A stretch of 64,000 nt of DNA from Acaricomes phytoseiuli DSM 14247 (GCF_000376245.1 NZ_AQXM01000062.1:62001-126000), one strand, 5' to 3'; positions 8,027 through 15,877 are shown, numbered from the stretch's first letter. Translations and numbers: made by a program. Notes: generated from the letters alone by a model not told the origin.

Positions 8027-8599
8027 TTAAGCGACGATGCGCAGCAGAACCGGCACCGGTTGGCCGAGTAGGTCCTCCACCGCCTCCGCGATCTCGGAGA
8101 CATTCGCCGCGATGCTCTGCAAGGCCGCGCCCTGGCTTGGAACCAGGCGGATTCTGAGCCCCGGCTCTCCTTTGAACTCGTAGGCGCTCACCGTAACACT
8201 GTGCACCTCAGGCCGCTCTGCGATGGCCTGGCGCAGCATGCGTTCCGCGACGCTGCCATTGATGGATACCAGCCCCTCGACATCGCCCAGATGCTCATCG
8301 GCGGCCAGGATCGGGGTGCGGCCCCGGCCCTGGCCCGAGATCCAGAGCACCATCGCGATAATCAGCAGGATGAGCAGCACGGCGACGCCCATCCAGAGAA
8401 AAGAACTCGACTGACTCGCGATCCTGGTGCTTTCCGCAAGATTCGCCACTGAACGAGAGAATCCGGTGGCGATGCTCTGCCACCACTGCGCGACCGAAGG
8501 CAGCAGCAGAATCGCCAGAATGCCGGTACCGATACCGAGCAGTACAACACCGAAAACTGCTAAGAGGAAGCGGTTGAGCAACCGGGGCGTCTCGTTCAT
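8027..8599 (-). CDS. AmaP-like alkaline-shock membrane protein, 190 aa
   Basis: The two hydrophobic segments (about 10-33 and 66-87) and the C-terminal soluble domain (LVSINGSVAERMLRQAIAERPEVHSVTVSAYEFKG) match the AmaP arrangement, in which the protein anchors Asp23-type proteins to the membrane. It overlaps the upstream gene by 4 bp (ATGA). It is the last gene of a four-gene leftward operon that begins with an Asp23/Gls24 protein. Function is inferred from this context and the topology; pairwise identity to AmaP is usually low. Confidence 0.75.
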   Translation of the reverse strand: MNETPRLLNRFLLAVFGVVLLGIGTGILAILLLPSVAQWWQSIATGFSRSVANLAESTRIASQSSSFLWMGVAVLLILLIIAMVLWISGQGRGRTPILAADEHLGDVEGLVSINGSVAERMLRQAIAERPEVHSVTVSAYEFKGEPGLRIRLVPSQGAALQSIAANVSEIAEAVEDLLGQPVPVLLRIVA

Positions 8600-9234
8600 A
8601 TTGCTACCGTCCCCCGCTCCTGGATCTCCAGCCGTACACGTGGCATAGGTGCCGGCGCCATCTCGGCGAGCTCAGCTTCAACCGCCCGGCGCACCTGATC
8701 CGGATCGATCGTGATTCCGGAGGTCGGCTGCAACTCGACCGTGACGGTTGTGCGTGAGGTGACGACCCGGACCTGCTGGCTGGTGACCCCGGCGGCACGC
8801 TGCGCAACCTGCGCCAGCACCGAGGCGATCACTTCATCGTCCACCACTACGGCGATTCCGGGAGCTTCGAGGGAATGCCTGGCCCGGCGTCCCGGTAGCA
8901 CCGCGGTCAGTAAGAAAATCACGCCTGCAATGACCAGAAGCACCCCGGCACCACCGAGAACCAGGGGTGGCACATCAGCGGGCCACCCGGCGATGTGGTC
9001 CAAGGCGCTTTGCGGGTCGATGAGCCATGCGGGCTGGCCGGTGATGCGCAGCCCGCATTCCAACAATCCATAGAGCCCCGCCACGATGATCAGTGCGGCG
9101 GCTATCGTCGAGGGCACCGCTCGGGATGAGAAGAGTTCCCGACGTTCGGCCCGTTTCAAGTCGATTCGCTCTAGTTCCTGCTCAACCACCTCTACTTCTG
9201 GGGTAGGGGCGTCATCTGGACGTTCGTCAGTCAT
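8596..9234 (-). CDS. DUF6286-type membrane protein of the Asp23 operon, 212 aa
   Basis: The first 45 residues are charged. Two hydrophobic segments follow (about 46-66 and 92-113), then a soluble C-terminal domain of alternating strands and helices (GIAVVVDDEVIASVLAQVAQR, VRVVTSRTTVTVELQP). This is the arrangement of DUF6286 proteins found beside Asp23 genes in actinobacteria. The C-terminal part resembles the Asp23 fold itself. It overlaps both neighbours by 4 bp. A role in envelope-stress response is inferred from the operon. Confidence 0.72.
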   Translation of the reverse strand: MTDERPDDAPTPEVEVVEQELERIDLKRAERRELFSSRAVPSTIAAALIIVAGLYGLLECGLRITGQPAWLIDPQSALDHIAGWPADVPPLVLGGAGVLLVIAGVIFLLTAVLPGRRARHSLEAPGIAVVVDDEVIASVLAQVAQRAAGVTSQQVRVVTSRTTVTVELQPTSGITIDPDQVRRAVEAELAEMAPAPMPRVRLEIQERGTVAI

Positions 9235-9635
9235 CGGACCCTCCGCTGGGCGCTGGGGTGGACCGCGATGATCCGGATATCCACTCTGCTGATCTGGGAA
9301 CCCGAGAGTTCATTGACCCGCTCACGGATGTATTCCTTGGCGGCTAAGGTGCGCTGCCAGACAGAGCCTCCGCTTGCGACGATACAACCGCGGTCCCGGA
9401 GCACCTCCGTAAGGGATGGGGCCGCGACGGGGGTGGCGATCGAAATAGCCAGTTCTCCGGATTCGTCCTGCAACCGGACCCGCACCTCCGCAGGCTTCAC
9501 GATGAAAGCCTCGGCGGTAGCAGCCTGGACGAGAGTGGTCAGAGCCTCACTACTCAGCCGGGTGTGGCCGAGCTGCTCCTGCGGCGCAGGGGCTGGGCCG
9601 GCAGCACCTGCACGGCTGGTATGCGGACCGCGCAT
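9231..9635 (-). CDS. Asp23-operon hypothetical protein, 134 aa
   Basis: A soluble protein with a Pro/Ala-rich N-terminus (RGPHTSRAGAAGPAPAPQEQ) and one compact domain. The strand-helix pattern (VRVRLQDESGELAISIATPV, then helix YIRERVNEL, then strand ISRVDIRIIAV) resembles Asp23/Gls24-like domains. The start codon touches the stop of the Asp23 gene and the end overlaps the DUF6286 gene. No catalytic motif is evident. It probably forms part of the same membrane-associated stress complex. Confidence 0.65.
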   Translation of the reverse strand: MRGPHTSRAGAAGPAPAPQEQLGHTRLSSEALTTLVQAATAEAFIVKPAEVRVRLQDESGELAISIATPVAAPSLTEVLRDRGCIVASGGSVWQRTLAAKEYIRERVNELSGSQISRVDIRIIAVHPSAQRRVR

Positions 9636-10036
9636 CAGGAAAGCCGTCGTCCTGATGCCCCGGTTTTCCGGGCATCCTGCGGATTCGGGCGGTTATCGGG
9701 CGGCGCTTTCGAGGATAGGCTCTCTGGCAGGTACACCCGGCTGATCTCCACATTGACTTCCATCACCTGCATGCCGACGATCTGGAGCATCTCGCGGTAG
9801 ACCGCATCGCGTACCCGGTCCGCCAGGTCTTGCAGTGACGTCCCGTATTGCGCCACCAACTGGATATCCACGGCCACCTGGGTCTCGCCGACGACTACCC
9901 GCACGCTCTGAGGAGCCAAAGAAGCAACGCCGGAAATCCGCCGGGCGGCAGCACGAGCGATCTTGGCAACCGCGGTGTGTGAAACGCTAGTCCGTCCCCG
10001 CGGTACGGTAGGGGCAGCGGATGACTGGTGATCCAC
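9635..10036 (-). CDS. Asp23/Gls24 family envelope stress response protein
   Basis: First gene of the leftward operon, 133 aa, GTG start at 10036 with GGAGG six bases upstream. The core HTAVAKIARAAARRISGV ... VRVVVGETQVAVDIQLVAQYGTSLQDLADRVRDAVYREMLQIVGMQVMEVNVEI is typical of Asp23/Gls24 proteins, which collect beneath the membrane under alkaline or envelope stress. The C-terminal 35 residues are hydrophilic and variable. The following genes encode likely membrane partners. Confidence 0.88.
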   Translation of the reverse strand: MDHQSSAAPTVPRGRTSVSHTAVAKIARAAARRISGVASLAPQSVRVVVGETQVAVDIQLVAQYGTSLQDLADRVRDAVYREMLQIVGMQVMEVNVEISRVYLPESLSSKAPPDNRPNPQDARKTGASGRRLS

Positions 10037-10139
10037 TGGAAACCTCCTTCACTGCGGCGGACGAGACGGCTGATCCCAGCCTACTGCCCGACTAGCGCTC
10101 CCGGAAAAGGGCGCACCTGGACAGCGAAGCCTTATTAAA

Positions 10140-10177
10140 AAGCCCCTACCTTCCGGTTTACCGGAAGGTAGGGGCTT
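10140..10177 (-). terminator. Intrinsic terminator after the lipoprotein gene
   Basis: Two perfect 18-nt arms (10140-10157 and 10160-10177) form a hairpin with a tiny loop. On the minus strand a short U-run follows (GGGGCTTTTTAATAAGG). It therefore ends leftward transcription from the broken lipoprotein gene before the Asp23 operon. Confidence 0.85.
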
Positions 10178-10233
10178 GAGTTCGTTTGCGAAGCTTCGTA
10201 CTCGGCTAGGAATAACAGTGGAAAGCAGAGGCA

Positions 10234-10869
10234 TCAGCGGCAGAGTCTCTGGCAATTAGCATTCATCCAGTCGGTAATGGGCTGAAGAGTGATATCCACT
10301 ACAGCCGGGGCAGCATTTCCTTCCGGAGCTTGCGTCGCGGTTTCCGCCGCAGCCTCCGCTGTCATGAAAGCGGAATCGAGTTCAGCTGCCGTAGTGCCGC
10401 TGAGTTCGGCCTTCGCCGCGTTGAAGCTGGTGATATCCGTGATCTTCTTCGATTCCGCGTCCCTCAGAATGCTGATGGGCAGCACAGCGGTACGGCACTG
10501 CGGGGTCGCCTGCTCATACCCCGGCTGCTCTTTCAGTTCTTTTTGCTGCTGTACCAACAGCTCGAACTGGGGTTGGAAGCTCGCTGAGACCCGGGCAGTA
10601 TCCGTCTGATTCTCAGACTGGCTTCCGGAACCGGATCCGGAATCCGAACTTCCACCGGCGCCGCCGTTCTGCCCTGAACCGGCCTGACCGTCAGAGCCCG
10701 AGTCACCAGCTTCGGTGCCGTTCGCCGAAGCTGAGCTGGACTGTGTCGAATTGGATTGCGTCTAACCGGACGCGGAGGATTCCGCATCCTGGTTTTCATG
10801 GGACGCACAAGCGGATAAGAGCAGAGTGGAAAGCGCCAGCGCGACAATGGGCAAGCGGTACCGCGACAT
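10234..10869 (-). pseudogene. Lipoprotein gene interrupted by an in-frame amber codon
   Basis: From the ATG at 10869 the frame encodes a typical lipoprotein signal (MSRYRLPIVALALSTLLLSACAS; lipobox LSAC, Cys21) and then a Ser/Gly/Gln-rich linker. Codon 36 is TAG (10762-10764). After it the same frame continues without interruption through the linker and a globular domain (ASFQPQFELLVQQQKELKEQ ... DWMNANCQRLCR) to a stop at 10234. Without the TAG the product would be 211 aa. A CAG-to-TAG change in a Gln-rich linker is the simplest explanation. Three cysteines at the C-terminal end could form a disulfide. The function of the mature domain is unknown. Confidence 0.85.
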
Positions 10870-11038
10870 ATTGACTTCCTTGAGAGCAGGGCCAGCTCAA
10901 ATACTGGCAGAGATGCACTCGCTCAGCTGGCGAGTCATGGTACCGAAAACTGTATCGTGAAAAAGAGGAGCGATGATCTGAATTCCAGGTTTATGCCACA
11001 CGGTGCCGATATGTACGCAATATTTCCGGGCTCATTGT

Positions 11039-11436
11039 TCAGACCTTCCGCTGTAACGAGAATCCACTGTCCGAGGTGATCACCTGCCCCGCCACCCAGC
11101 GGCCTTCATCACTGACCAACCAGGCCACGAGCCGGGCCACACCATCCGGGGCTCCGAAACGGCCGAGCGGCATCATTTCCAACACTCTGTGCAGCGTTTC
11201 AGCCGCGCGATCAGTAGAGCCTTCATCCAGGTAACCGGTGTTGACCGGGCCAGGATTGATGGCATTCAACAGGATTCCCAGACGGACCAGCTCGAAGGCC
11301 GTCGTCGGAATCAGCCCGGCCAGGGCGGCTTTGCTCAGAGCATAGGCTGTTTCTCCCGGCATCGGCCGGGCTTGGCCAGACGTCAGCCAGATGACTCTTC
11401 CGGTTGCGTGCTCGCTGACCTCATGACTGCCCGTCA
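11039..11436 (-). pseudogene. Short-chain dehydrogenase, C-terminal part, cut off by the prophage
   Basis: Encodes the C-terminal portion of an SDR: the catalytic Tyr-x-x-x-Lys motif is in GETAYALSKAAL, followed by LLNAINPGPVNTGYLDEG and the C-terminal VAGQVITSDSGFSLQRKV. It ends at the 13-bp attL core. The N-terminal portion, with the Rossmann motif, lies beyond the prophage at 44455-44954. Joining them through one copy of the core gives a continuous frame of 294 codons, so prophage insertion is the only lesion. A GTG at 11440 could in principle start a short residual protein. Confidence 0.9.
11424..11436. other. attL: attL core, 13 bp
   Basis: TGACTGCCCGTCA, identical to the attR copy at 44455-44467. 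The core is itself an interrupted inverted repeat, TGAC-n5-GTCA, as expected of a tyrosine-recombinase crossover region. Chromosomal SDR sequence lies on its left and prophage DNA on its right. Confidence 0.88.
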
Positions 11437-11461
11437 ACACACAAGCAGATAAAACCCCAGT

Positions 11462-12598
11462 TCAGGGCATCTTGCCATGATCTTGTGGCGGTTTTGTGGC
11501 GTTTGCGGCTTCACGGCCCAACCCATCCATATGATCGGCGACACTGTCTAAGTCTTGGTCGAAAAGCTCTGCATACACCTCCAGGGTAATCCTCGGAGAG
11601 GCATGCCCCAGGAGTCGCTGGACGGCGAGGACTGATGCGCCTGAGCGTATCGCCCAAGATGCGGCTGTGTGCCTCAGGTCATGGACACGGAAGCCTGCAG
11701 GGAGATCAGCAGCTAGTACGGCTTGGTCGAAGTGGCGACGCTTGAAGTTCCTGGGATCAACTCGTGACCCTCGTGCCGAGGTGAATATGAGGTCGTCTCG
11801 TGACTTTCCGACGGTGTGACGTTGGAGCATTTCTTCAACGATGGCACCTACCGCAATAGTTCTAGGCTTACCGCTCTTGGGCGGTCCTACCTGCACTCCC
11901 CCGGGAAGGAATACAGCGGAGCGATTTATGGTCAGCCTCTTATGCCGAGCTTCGAGATCCCGTATACGTAATTCAATTGCTTCCCCGATCCGAAGCCCTG
12001 TCAGAGCTAGGAAGAGTGTGAGGTCTCGATAATCCGGCGTAATGACTGAGGTGAGGTGGCTGAGTTGCTCCGGCGTGAGGTAAACCTTTTCACGGGTAGG
12101 GGTTTTAGGGAGCTTCAATCCCGCTGCAGGGTTCTCAGCTATCCGTTTCCCGGCGATGGTCCATGCGAAAAATTGATAGAGGAACGTGCGCAATAGCTCC
12201 TTGGTCCGGGCTCCACGCGCCAATTCATTAAGCCATGACTGGAGTTGTGGCTGTGTTACTGCAGACAGGACTTCTCCACCTAGCTCGGGTTTTAGTGTGG
12301 TTGAGACTTGGCTCTTGACGCTTTCGAGGCTTGACGGTCGCAGGTGCACAAGCGTCTGAATCCAATCATCAAGGAGCGGACCCAAGAGTACGCGACCACT
12401 CTCTGGTGATATGTAAGTTCCAGACCGTCGATGGTGCTCAACCCACGTCAAATACTCTTCGGCGGCGGTCTTCGATTTGAAAGACTTCTTGCGCACCACT
12501 CCACCGGCAGTCCAGGTAGCCTGCCACCTGGAGCCGGTGCCGTAGCGGCTGGTACGTTTCCGGTCTTTGGTATGCCAAAGGTCAACTACTCTAGCCAT
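11462..12598 (-). CDS. int: Phage tyrosine-type site-specific integrase
   Basis: A 378-aa integrase with three parts: an N-terminal arm-binding domain (about 1-60, beginning MARVVDLWHTKDRKRTSRYG), a SAM-like core-binding domain (about 70-150) and a C-terminal catalytic domain. The catalytic residues are all present: Arg203 (TGLRIGEA), Lys241 (GPPKSGKPRT), His306 and Arg309 (HDLRHTAASW), His332 (LGHASP) and nucleophile Tyr342 (LEVYAEL). It is read towards attL, and its stop is 26 bp from the core. The protein should both insert and, with an excisionase, excise the element. Confidence 0.96.
   Translation of the reverse strand: MARVVDLWHTKDRKRTSRYGTGSRWQATWTAGGVVRKKSFKSKTAAEEYLTWVEHHRRSGTYISPESGRVLLGPLLDDWIQTLVHLRPSSLESVKSQVSTTLKPELGGEVLSAVTQPQLQSWLNELARGARTKELLRTFLYQFFAWTIAGKRIAENPAAGLKLPKTPTREKVYLTPEQLSHLTSVITPDYRDLTLFLALTGLRIGEAIELRIRDLEARHKRLTINRSAVFLPGGVQVGPPKSGKPRTIAVGAIVEEMLQRHTVGKSRDDLIFTSARGSRVDPRNFKRRHFDQAVLAADLPAGFRVHDLRHTAASWAIRSGASVLAVQRLLGHASPRITLEVYAELFDQDLDSVADHMDGLGREAANATKPPQDHGKMP
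11482..11504. promoter_or_regulatory. Left arm-type integrase binding repeats
   Basis: Two direct copies of the motif TTGTGGCG, 11 bp apart in register, lie inside the 3' end of the integrase gene near attL. The same motif occurs twice at 44270-44292 and twice inverted at 44341-44361 near attR. Such short repeats flanking the core are the usual arm sites for tyrosine integrases. Confidence 0.7.
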
Positions 12599-12681
12599 GT
12601 AAGCACCTGGATCGCTTCTCGATTGATCGCAATTTCATGTTGCTTCACCTAGCCTATTAGCAGTTGTTCGTTAAATGGGGC

Positions 12682-12713
12682 GGGGTAGGCAAACTTCGAA
12701 GTCTGCCTACCCC
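12682..12713. terminator. Hairpin between integrase and DUF4190-like gene
   Basis: GGGGTAGGCA and TGCCTACCCC flank the self-complementary ACTTCGAAGT, giving an almost continuous stem with one mismatch. It lies downstream of the leftward gene at 12739 and upstream of int. There is no strong U-run, so termination is likely but partial. Confidence 0.6.
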
Positions 12714-12738
12714 ATCCAGGTATCCGCCTTAGCTCAGG

Positions 12739-13320
12739 TTATTTACCCACGCTGTTTCCAGTACAGCTGATGGACGATGTTCCGGAGTTCTTGGAGACGC
12801 TTTCTCCGTTGATGAAGAGCTCGCAGGTCATCTGGGCGGTGCTGTTAGTGATGTCCTCAGGCATGACGGTAACGTTAGCCATCACGGAGCCTTTCACTTC
12901 GATCTCTCGCTCGAGGCTCCCTGTAAATGGTTCGTTTGAGGTGCCGTCGCCCTTCCAGTAGCTGGCTTTCGCTGGTGCGTCAGAGGTCAGAACGTATTTG
13001 ACTGTGCTGGGTTTGTTAAGCGAGTCGTCAACAGATATAACGACTGCTGCGGTCATTGCGGTGACGATGCCAGCAATTATCAGAGCAACAATTGCCAGGA
13101 CTGTTCCGGCGACTGCCATTGCTTTAGCTGAGGTCTTACGTACAAGGGCGACGATGCCCAGGATGAGCGCGATGGATCCTAGAATGAAAGCGAGAGTGCC
13201 AATGAGCGGGATGAAGCTAAAAAGTACTGCGATGATGCCGAGCACTAGAGAGGTCACGGCTAGCCCAACTTTTGTTTCTGCTGGGGTAATGGGTGCTGCC
13301 TGCTGTTGTTGATCTGTCAT
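12739..13320 (-). CDS. DUF4190-like membrane protein with MmpS-like extracellular domain, 193 aa
   Basis: The first 15 residues are polar and Gln-rich. Two or three hydrophobic segments follow (VGLAVTSLVLGIIAVLFSFI, LAFILGSIALILGIVALV, AMAVAGTVLAIVALIIAGIV), typical of DUF4190. The C-terminal part of about 85 residues is beta-rich and likely extracellular; it has a Cys pair (MTCELFING, SISCTG) and a pattern resembling MmpS-like domains. The gene lies between int and the repressor, where temperate phages often carry lysogenic-conversion or superinfection-exclusion genes. That role is an inference. Confidence 0.75.
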   Translation of the reverse strand: MTDQQQQAAPITPAETKVGLAVTSLVLGIIAVLFSFIPLIGTLAFILGSIALILGIVALVRKTSAKAMAVAGTVLAIVALIIAGIVTAMTAAVVISVDDSLNKPSTVKYVLTSDAPAKASYWKGDGTSNEPFTGSLEREIEVKGSVMANVTVMPEDITNSTAQMTCELFINGESVSKNSGTSSISCTGNSVGK

Positions 13321-13458
13321 TCCAAGGATTCCTTTCGAACATGTTCTGCGTCACAAATCAGTACTCCTGTGAACAAGCTAAGAGTAACCCAACTAAGCGG
13401 CATGATCACGAAATATTCTCAGAGTTCAGATGCGATGTTGCCGCACTCAAGCTCTCGA

Positions 13459-14049
13459 ATGAAGGACTCATCTAAAGTTAGCTCCGTGGAAAAAATCGCC
13501 CGAATCCTTACCGAGGCCTTCTCACCTATCGTTCTCACCGCAGGTTTCATCATTGCTATTGGCTTGAACGAGGGCGCTTTCTGGGCTGGAATTATCTGCG
13601 CAGTCCTCGCAGCGGGAATTCCGGGGGTGGCGTTGGAAGTCGTCCATCGTCGCGGCTCAACTGACCGGCACGTGAGAGAGCGCGACCGCAGGGGACCGTT
13701 TATCGCGCTCATGATGTTCGCTCTTGTCCTCGCTGGGATCGTTGCTGCTCTCTTGGCAGCATGGCGGGTGCTAGCCGCTGAGGCAGCTGTGTTCGCGGGG
13801 GTTTTGATTGTCGGGATAGTCACCAAGGTTTGGAAGATTTCCGCGCATGCGGCTATGGCTACTTTCGTGGGAGTAGCCGTGGCGATTACAGCCTTTCCTA
13901 TCGGTTTGATGGCGGTTGTCGTGCCGGTCGCGGTGTCGTGGTCTCGCGTCCGGCTTGGGTACCATACACCGGCACAGGTAGTCGCTGGTTCAGTTTTAGG
14001 TGTCCTCATCGGTGTCACCTATTCGATAGTGGCGGTGAGTACGCGCTGA
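13459..14049 (+). CDS. PAP2-superfamily-like membrane phosphatase, about 196 aa
   Basis: A multi-pass protein. The loop KISAHAAMATFV and the C-terminal SRVRLGYHTPAQVVAGSVLG correspond to the SxxH-type and SRxxxxxHxxxxV motifs of the phosphatidic-acid phosphatase 2 superfamily; the first motif is partial. The start is uncertain: ATG at 13459 is shown, with GTG at 13486 and ATG at 13432 as alternatives, and no strong ribosome-binding site. It is the only rightward gene in the lysogeny region and overlaps the convergent gene at 14019 by 31 bp. PAP2 enzymes act on lipid phosphates; the role in the prophage is unknown. Confidence 0.7.
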   Translation: MKDSSKVSSVEKIARILTEAFSPIVLTAGFIIAIGLNEGAFWAGIICAVLAAGIPGVALEVVHRRGSTDRHVRERDRRGPFIALMMFALVLAGIVAALLAAWRVLAAEAAVFAGVLIVGIVTKVWKISAHAAMATFVGVAVAITAFPIGLMAVVVPVAVSWSRVRLGYHTPAQVVAGSVLGVLIGVTYSIVAVSTR

Positions 14050-14750
14050 CGCATTAGATAACCCCACCACGTCAATGCTAGTCCAGAGACCATTGCCGTT
14101 ACAGCTATGAAGTCTAGGGCAACTGAAAATATAGCGGGGGTTCCCAGCGTCGCGTGCTCGATTGCGACCGCCGCAGACGCAATCAGCGTGAAGCAACAAG
14201 CACTTATAAAACCCGCTGCGAGCCTCCGAATAAGCGGCGAGGGTTTTTGCAATGTGGGTCGTCTGAAAATTGCCGGTATTAGTGCCACGAGCAGTGCGAA
14301 GCAAACATAGACTGAATATGCCCGCCAAGACGTGACATAGACAATGTTTGAAAGGCTAAGGACTCGCCCTACATTGCCGGGTTGGGCTCCTAGAATGAAG
14401 GCTACGACGAGTGCTCCCATGCATAGGCCGAGCATCCACCAGCCCAAGCGCCCCTTAATCAATGTTTCAGACTGCATTGAATCGAAGGCTGTCGCGATGG
14501 CCCAGCCGAGATTTAGAAAGATTGCGAACATCAAGGCTCGCAGGATCAGGTTTGCCCAGCCCGCTCCGAGAAGAACCGAATCTACAAAAGCATAAACGGG
14601 ACTCATGGATAGCAAAATCGCTGATGCCAGCATCAAAACGGAGTGAAAAACAGGTCTTCCAACTCCCATGAGAAAAGCCCGCCACCGCCAAATCAAAATC
14701 CCTGCACAGGCTAGGAAGCCTGCAAGTTGTATGCCAAGAGCCAGTGTCAC
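14019..14750 (-). CDS. Seven-pass membrane protein coupled to the repressor gene, 243 aa
   Basis: Seven hydrophobic segments span the whole protein, with no large soluble domain. The pattern (IWRWRAFL ... FVDSVLLGAGWANLILRALMF ... YVTSWRAYSVYVCFALLVAL) recalls the N-terminal membrane part of MAB_1171c-type putative transporters, but this is a weak impression. The GTG start at 14750 overlaps the TGA of the XRE-family gene (GTGA junction), so the two are likely translated together. It overlaps the convergent PAP2-like gene at its 3' end. Membrane proteins cotranscribed with a prophage repressor are expressed in lysogens and often act in superinfection exclusion; here that is inference. Confidence 0.7.
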   Translation of the reverse strand: MTLALGIQLAGFLACAGILIWRWRAFLMGVGRPVFHSVLMLASAILLSMSPVYAFVDSVLLGAGWANLILRALMFAIFLNLGWAIATAFDSMQSETLIKGRLGWWMLGLCMGALVVAFILGAQPGNVGRVLSLSNIVYVTSWRAYSVYVCFALLVALIPAIFRRPTLQKPSPLIRRLAAGFISACCFTLIASAAVAIEHATLGTPAIFSVALDFIAVTAMVSGLALTWWGYLMRQRVLTATIE

Positions 14751-15274
14751 AGGTTGTCAAGCATTCTGTCTGTTGGTTCGTCTCTATCAGTTAGACGTTC
14801 ACGGAGTCGGCGCTTCTGAAGTGGCTGAGCTTGCGCTTTTTTCTGGGTTTTAACACTGGAGAGGCCTTCGCTTGTAGGGGCTTCGTTTCGCTGAACCTGA
14901 CTCGGTATCTCCTGCTCCTGTTTTGGTTTATTCATCTCAACGAGAGTCCGCAGCATCTCAATGGCCGACCTCCTTGCCTTAGGCGGAAGGTAATCAACAC
15001 CGGGCGGCAGTTCATCAGCAAATGGTGGACCAGGAGTTGGGCGTCCTGCAGCAGCGAACGCAACATCTTCATGTACACCGGCGAGCCAAGCGATAGCTCG
15101 CAGGGTCTCGTCTCGAGGCTGAGACTTGTATGTCCCTGCTTGGAGCTGACTCAAGGTCGTGTAGACGATCTTAAACCCATGATCTTGAGCGATTTTGCTC
15201 AGATGCCTAGCTGATGCCTGGCGTCGATGCGCTGCTTGGTTGACAAGCTCTTGGAGAGTCGGTGTTTCACTCAT
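14747..15274 (-). CDS. XRE-family regulator, probable prophage repressor, 175 aa
   Basis: ATG at 15274 has GGAAGG eight bases upstream; a longer open frame exists but lacks such a site. Residues about 5-65 form the DNA-binding domain (LQELVNQAAHRRQASARHLSKIAQDHGFKIVYTTLSQLQAGTY). The C-terminal half is polar, Gln- and Lys-rich and ends RLTDRDEPTDRMLDNL. It lacks a LexA-type peptidase Ser/Lys pair that I can see. It is divergent from the cro-like gene at 15502, the usual layout of a lysogeny switch, and is coupled to the membrane protein downstream. Confidence 0.8.
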   Translation of the reverse strand: MSETPTLQELVNQAAHRRQASARHLSKIAQDHGFKIVYTTLSQLQAGTYKSQPRDETLRAIAWLAGVHEDVAFAAAGRPTPGPPFADELPPGVDYLPPKARRSAIEMLRTLVEMNKPKQEQEIPSQVQRNEAPTSEGLSSVKTQKKAQAQPLQKRRLRERLTDRDEPTDRMLDNL

Positions 15275-15365
15275 GTCTAGAACCTTCCAGCACCAAACTC
15301 CACTTATTGAAGCGGCGCACCCAAGCATGTGACAAGTAACAAGAACATCATCCCAGGCCAATGTG

Positions 15366-15447
15366 GGTATAGGCCACTTTTCGACTTGACAACTAGTGAC
15401 AGTTATTGCAGACTCTTCTTGTCAATATGATTAGAAGGGTGGTAAAA
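15366..15447. promoter_or_regulatory. Divergent lysogeny-switch promoters with inverted TTGACAA/TTGTCAA arms
   Basis: TTGACAA (15386-15392) and TTGTCAA (15419-15425) are inverted repeats. Read leftwards, the first arm supplies a TTGTCA-like -35 with TATACC (15366-15371) as -10. Read rightwards, the second arm supplies TTGTCA with an A-rich -10 near 15442-15448. A protein bound to this repeat would cover both -35 boxes. Promoter calls are from inspection only. Confidence 0.6.
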
Positions 15448-15501
15448 ATGATCACATCATCAAAGCGGCAGTACACGCCATTCCCGCAGAAGGAGGTATG
15501 G

Positions 15502-15795
15502 ATGGAAGTCATTGCTCCAGAAAAAATTAGGCGAGGTCGGCTCCAAAAGGGTTATTCCCAGCGCGACTTGGCCCACCTCGTCAGACGCTCACAGGCCGCA
15601 ATCCAGCTCTTAGAGTCCGGAAAAATGCGAACCTGCACCGAGGCTCTGGCCCTGAGCATTTCGAACCGCCTTGACATCCCCTGGGAGGACATCTTCCGAG
15701 CCCACGAGCGATTCCAAGCGCCATTGATGTCAACTAAGTTAAACATTATTGAACATGTTCCATCTGTAGGCAGTTCAAGAAAAGACGTGGCGTGA
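15502..15795 (+). CDS. Cro-like XRE-family regulator, 97 aa
   Basis: ATG at 15502 follows a strong AAGGAGGT site. The HTH region is clear: IRRGRLQKGYSQRDLAHLVRRSQAAIQLLESGKMRTCTEALALSISNRLDI, followed by a short tail. It starts the rightward early operon and faces the repressor gene, so it probably acts as the Cro/antirepressor side of the switch. A leaky terminator follows it. Confidence 0.85.
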   Translation: MEVIAPEKIRRGRLQKGYSQRDLAHLVRRSQAAIQLLESGKMRTCTEALALSISNRLDIPWEDIFRAHERFQAPLMSTKLNIIEHVPSVGSSRKDVA

Positions 15796-15821
15796 TAAAT
15801 GCGCCGGTTCATAACTAAAAA

Positions 15822-15851
15822 GGCCCCCATCTGCGGCAACAGATGAGGGCC
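15822..15851 (+). terminator. Hairpin between the cro-like gene and the early operon
   Basis: GGCCCCCATCTG and CAGATGAGGGCC flank the loop CGGCAA, with a single mismatch. An A-run precedes it (on the minus strand this would be a U-run), so it could end leftward read-through better than rightward transcription. Rightward read-through would feed the early operon. Confidence 0.65.
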
Positions 15852-15877
15852 ACTACCCCAATGAAGGAGTAAGAAAC

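Noticed and set aside
10049-10255. Leftward 68-codon frame across the terminator at 10140-10177
   Set aside because: It would translate through an intrinsic terminator hairpin and has no ribosome-binding site.
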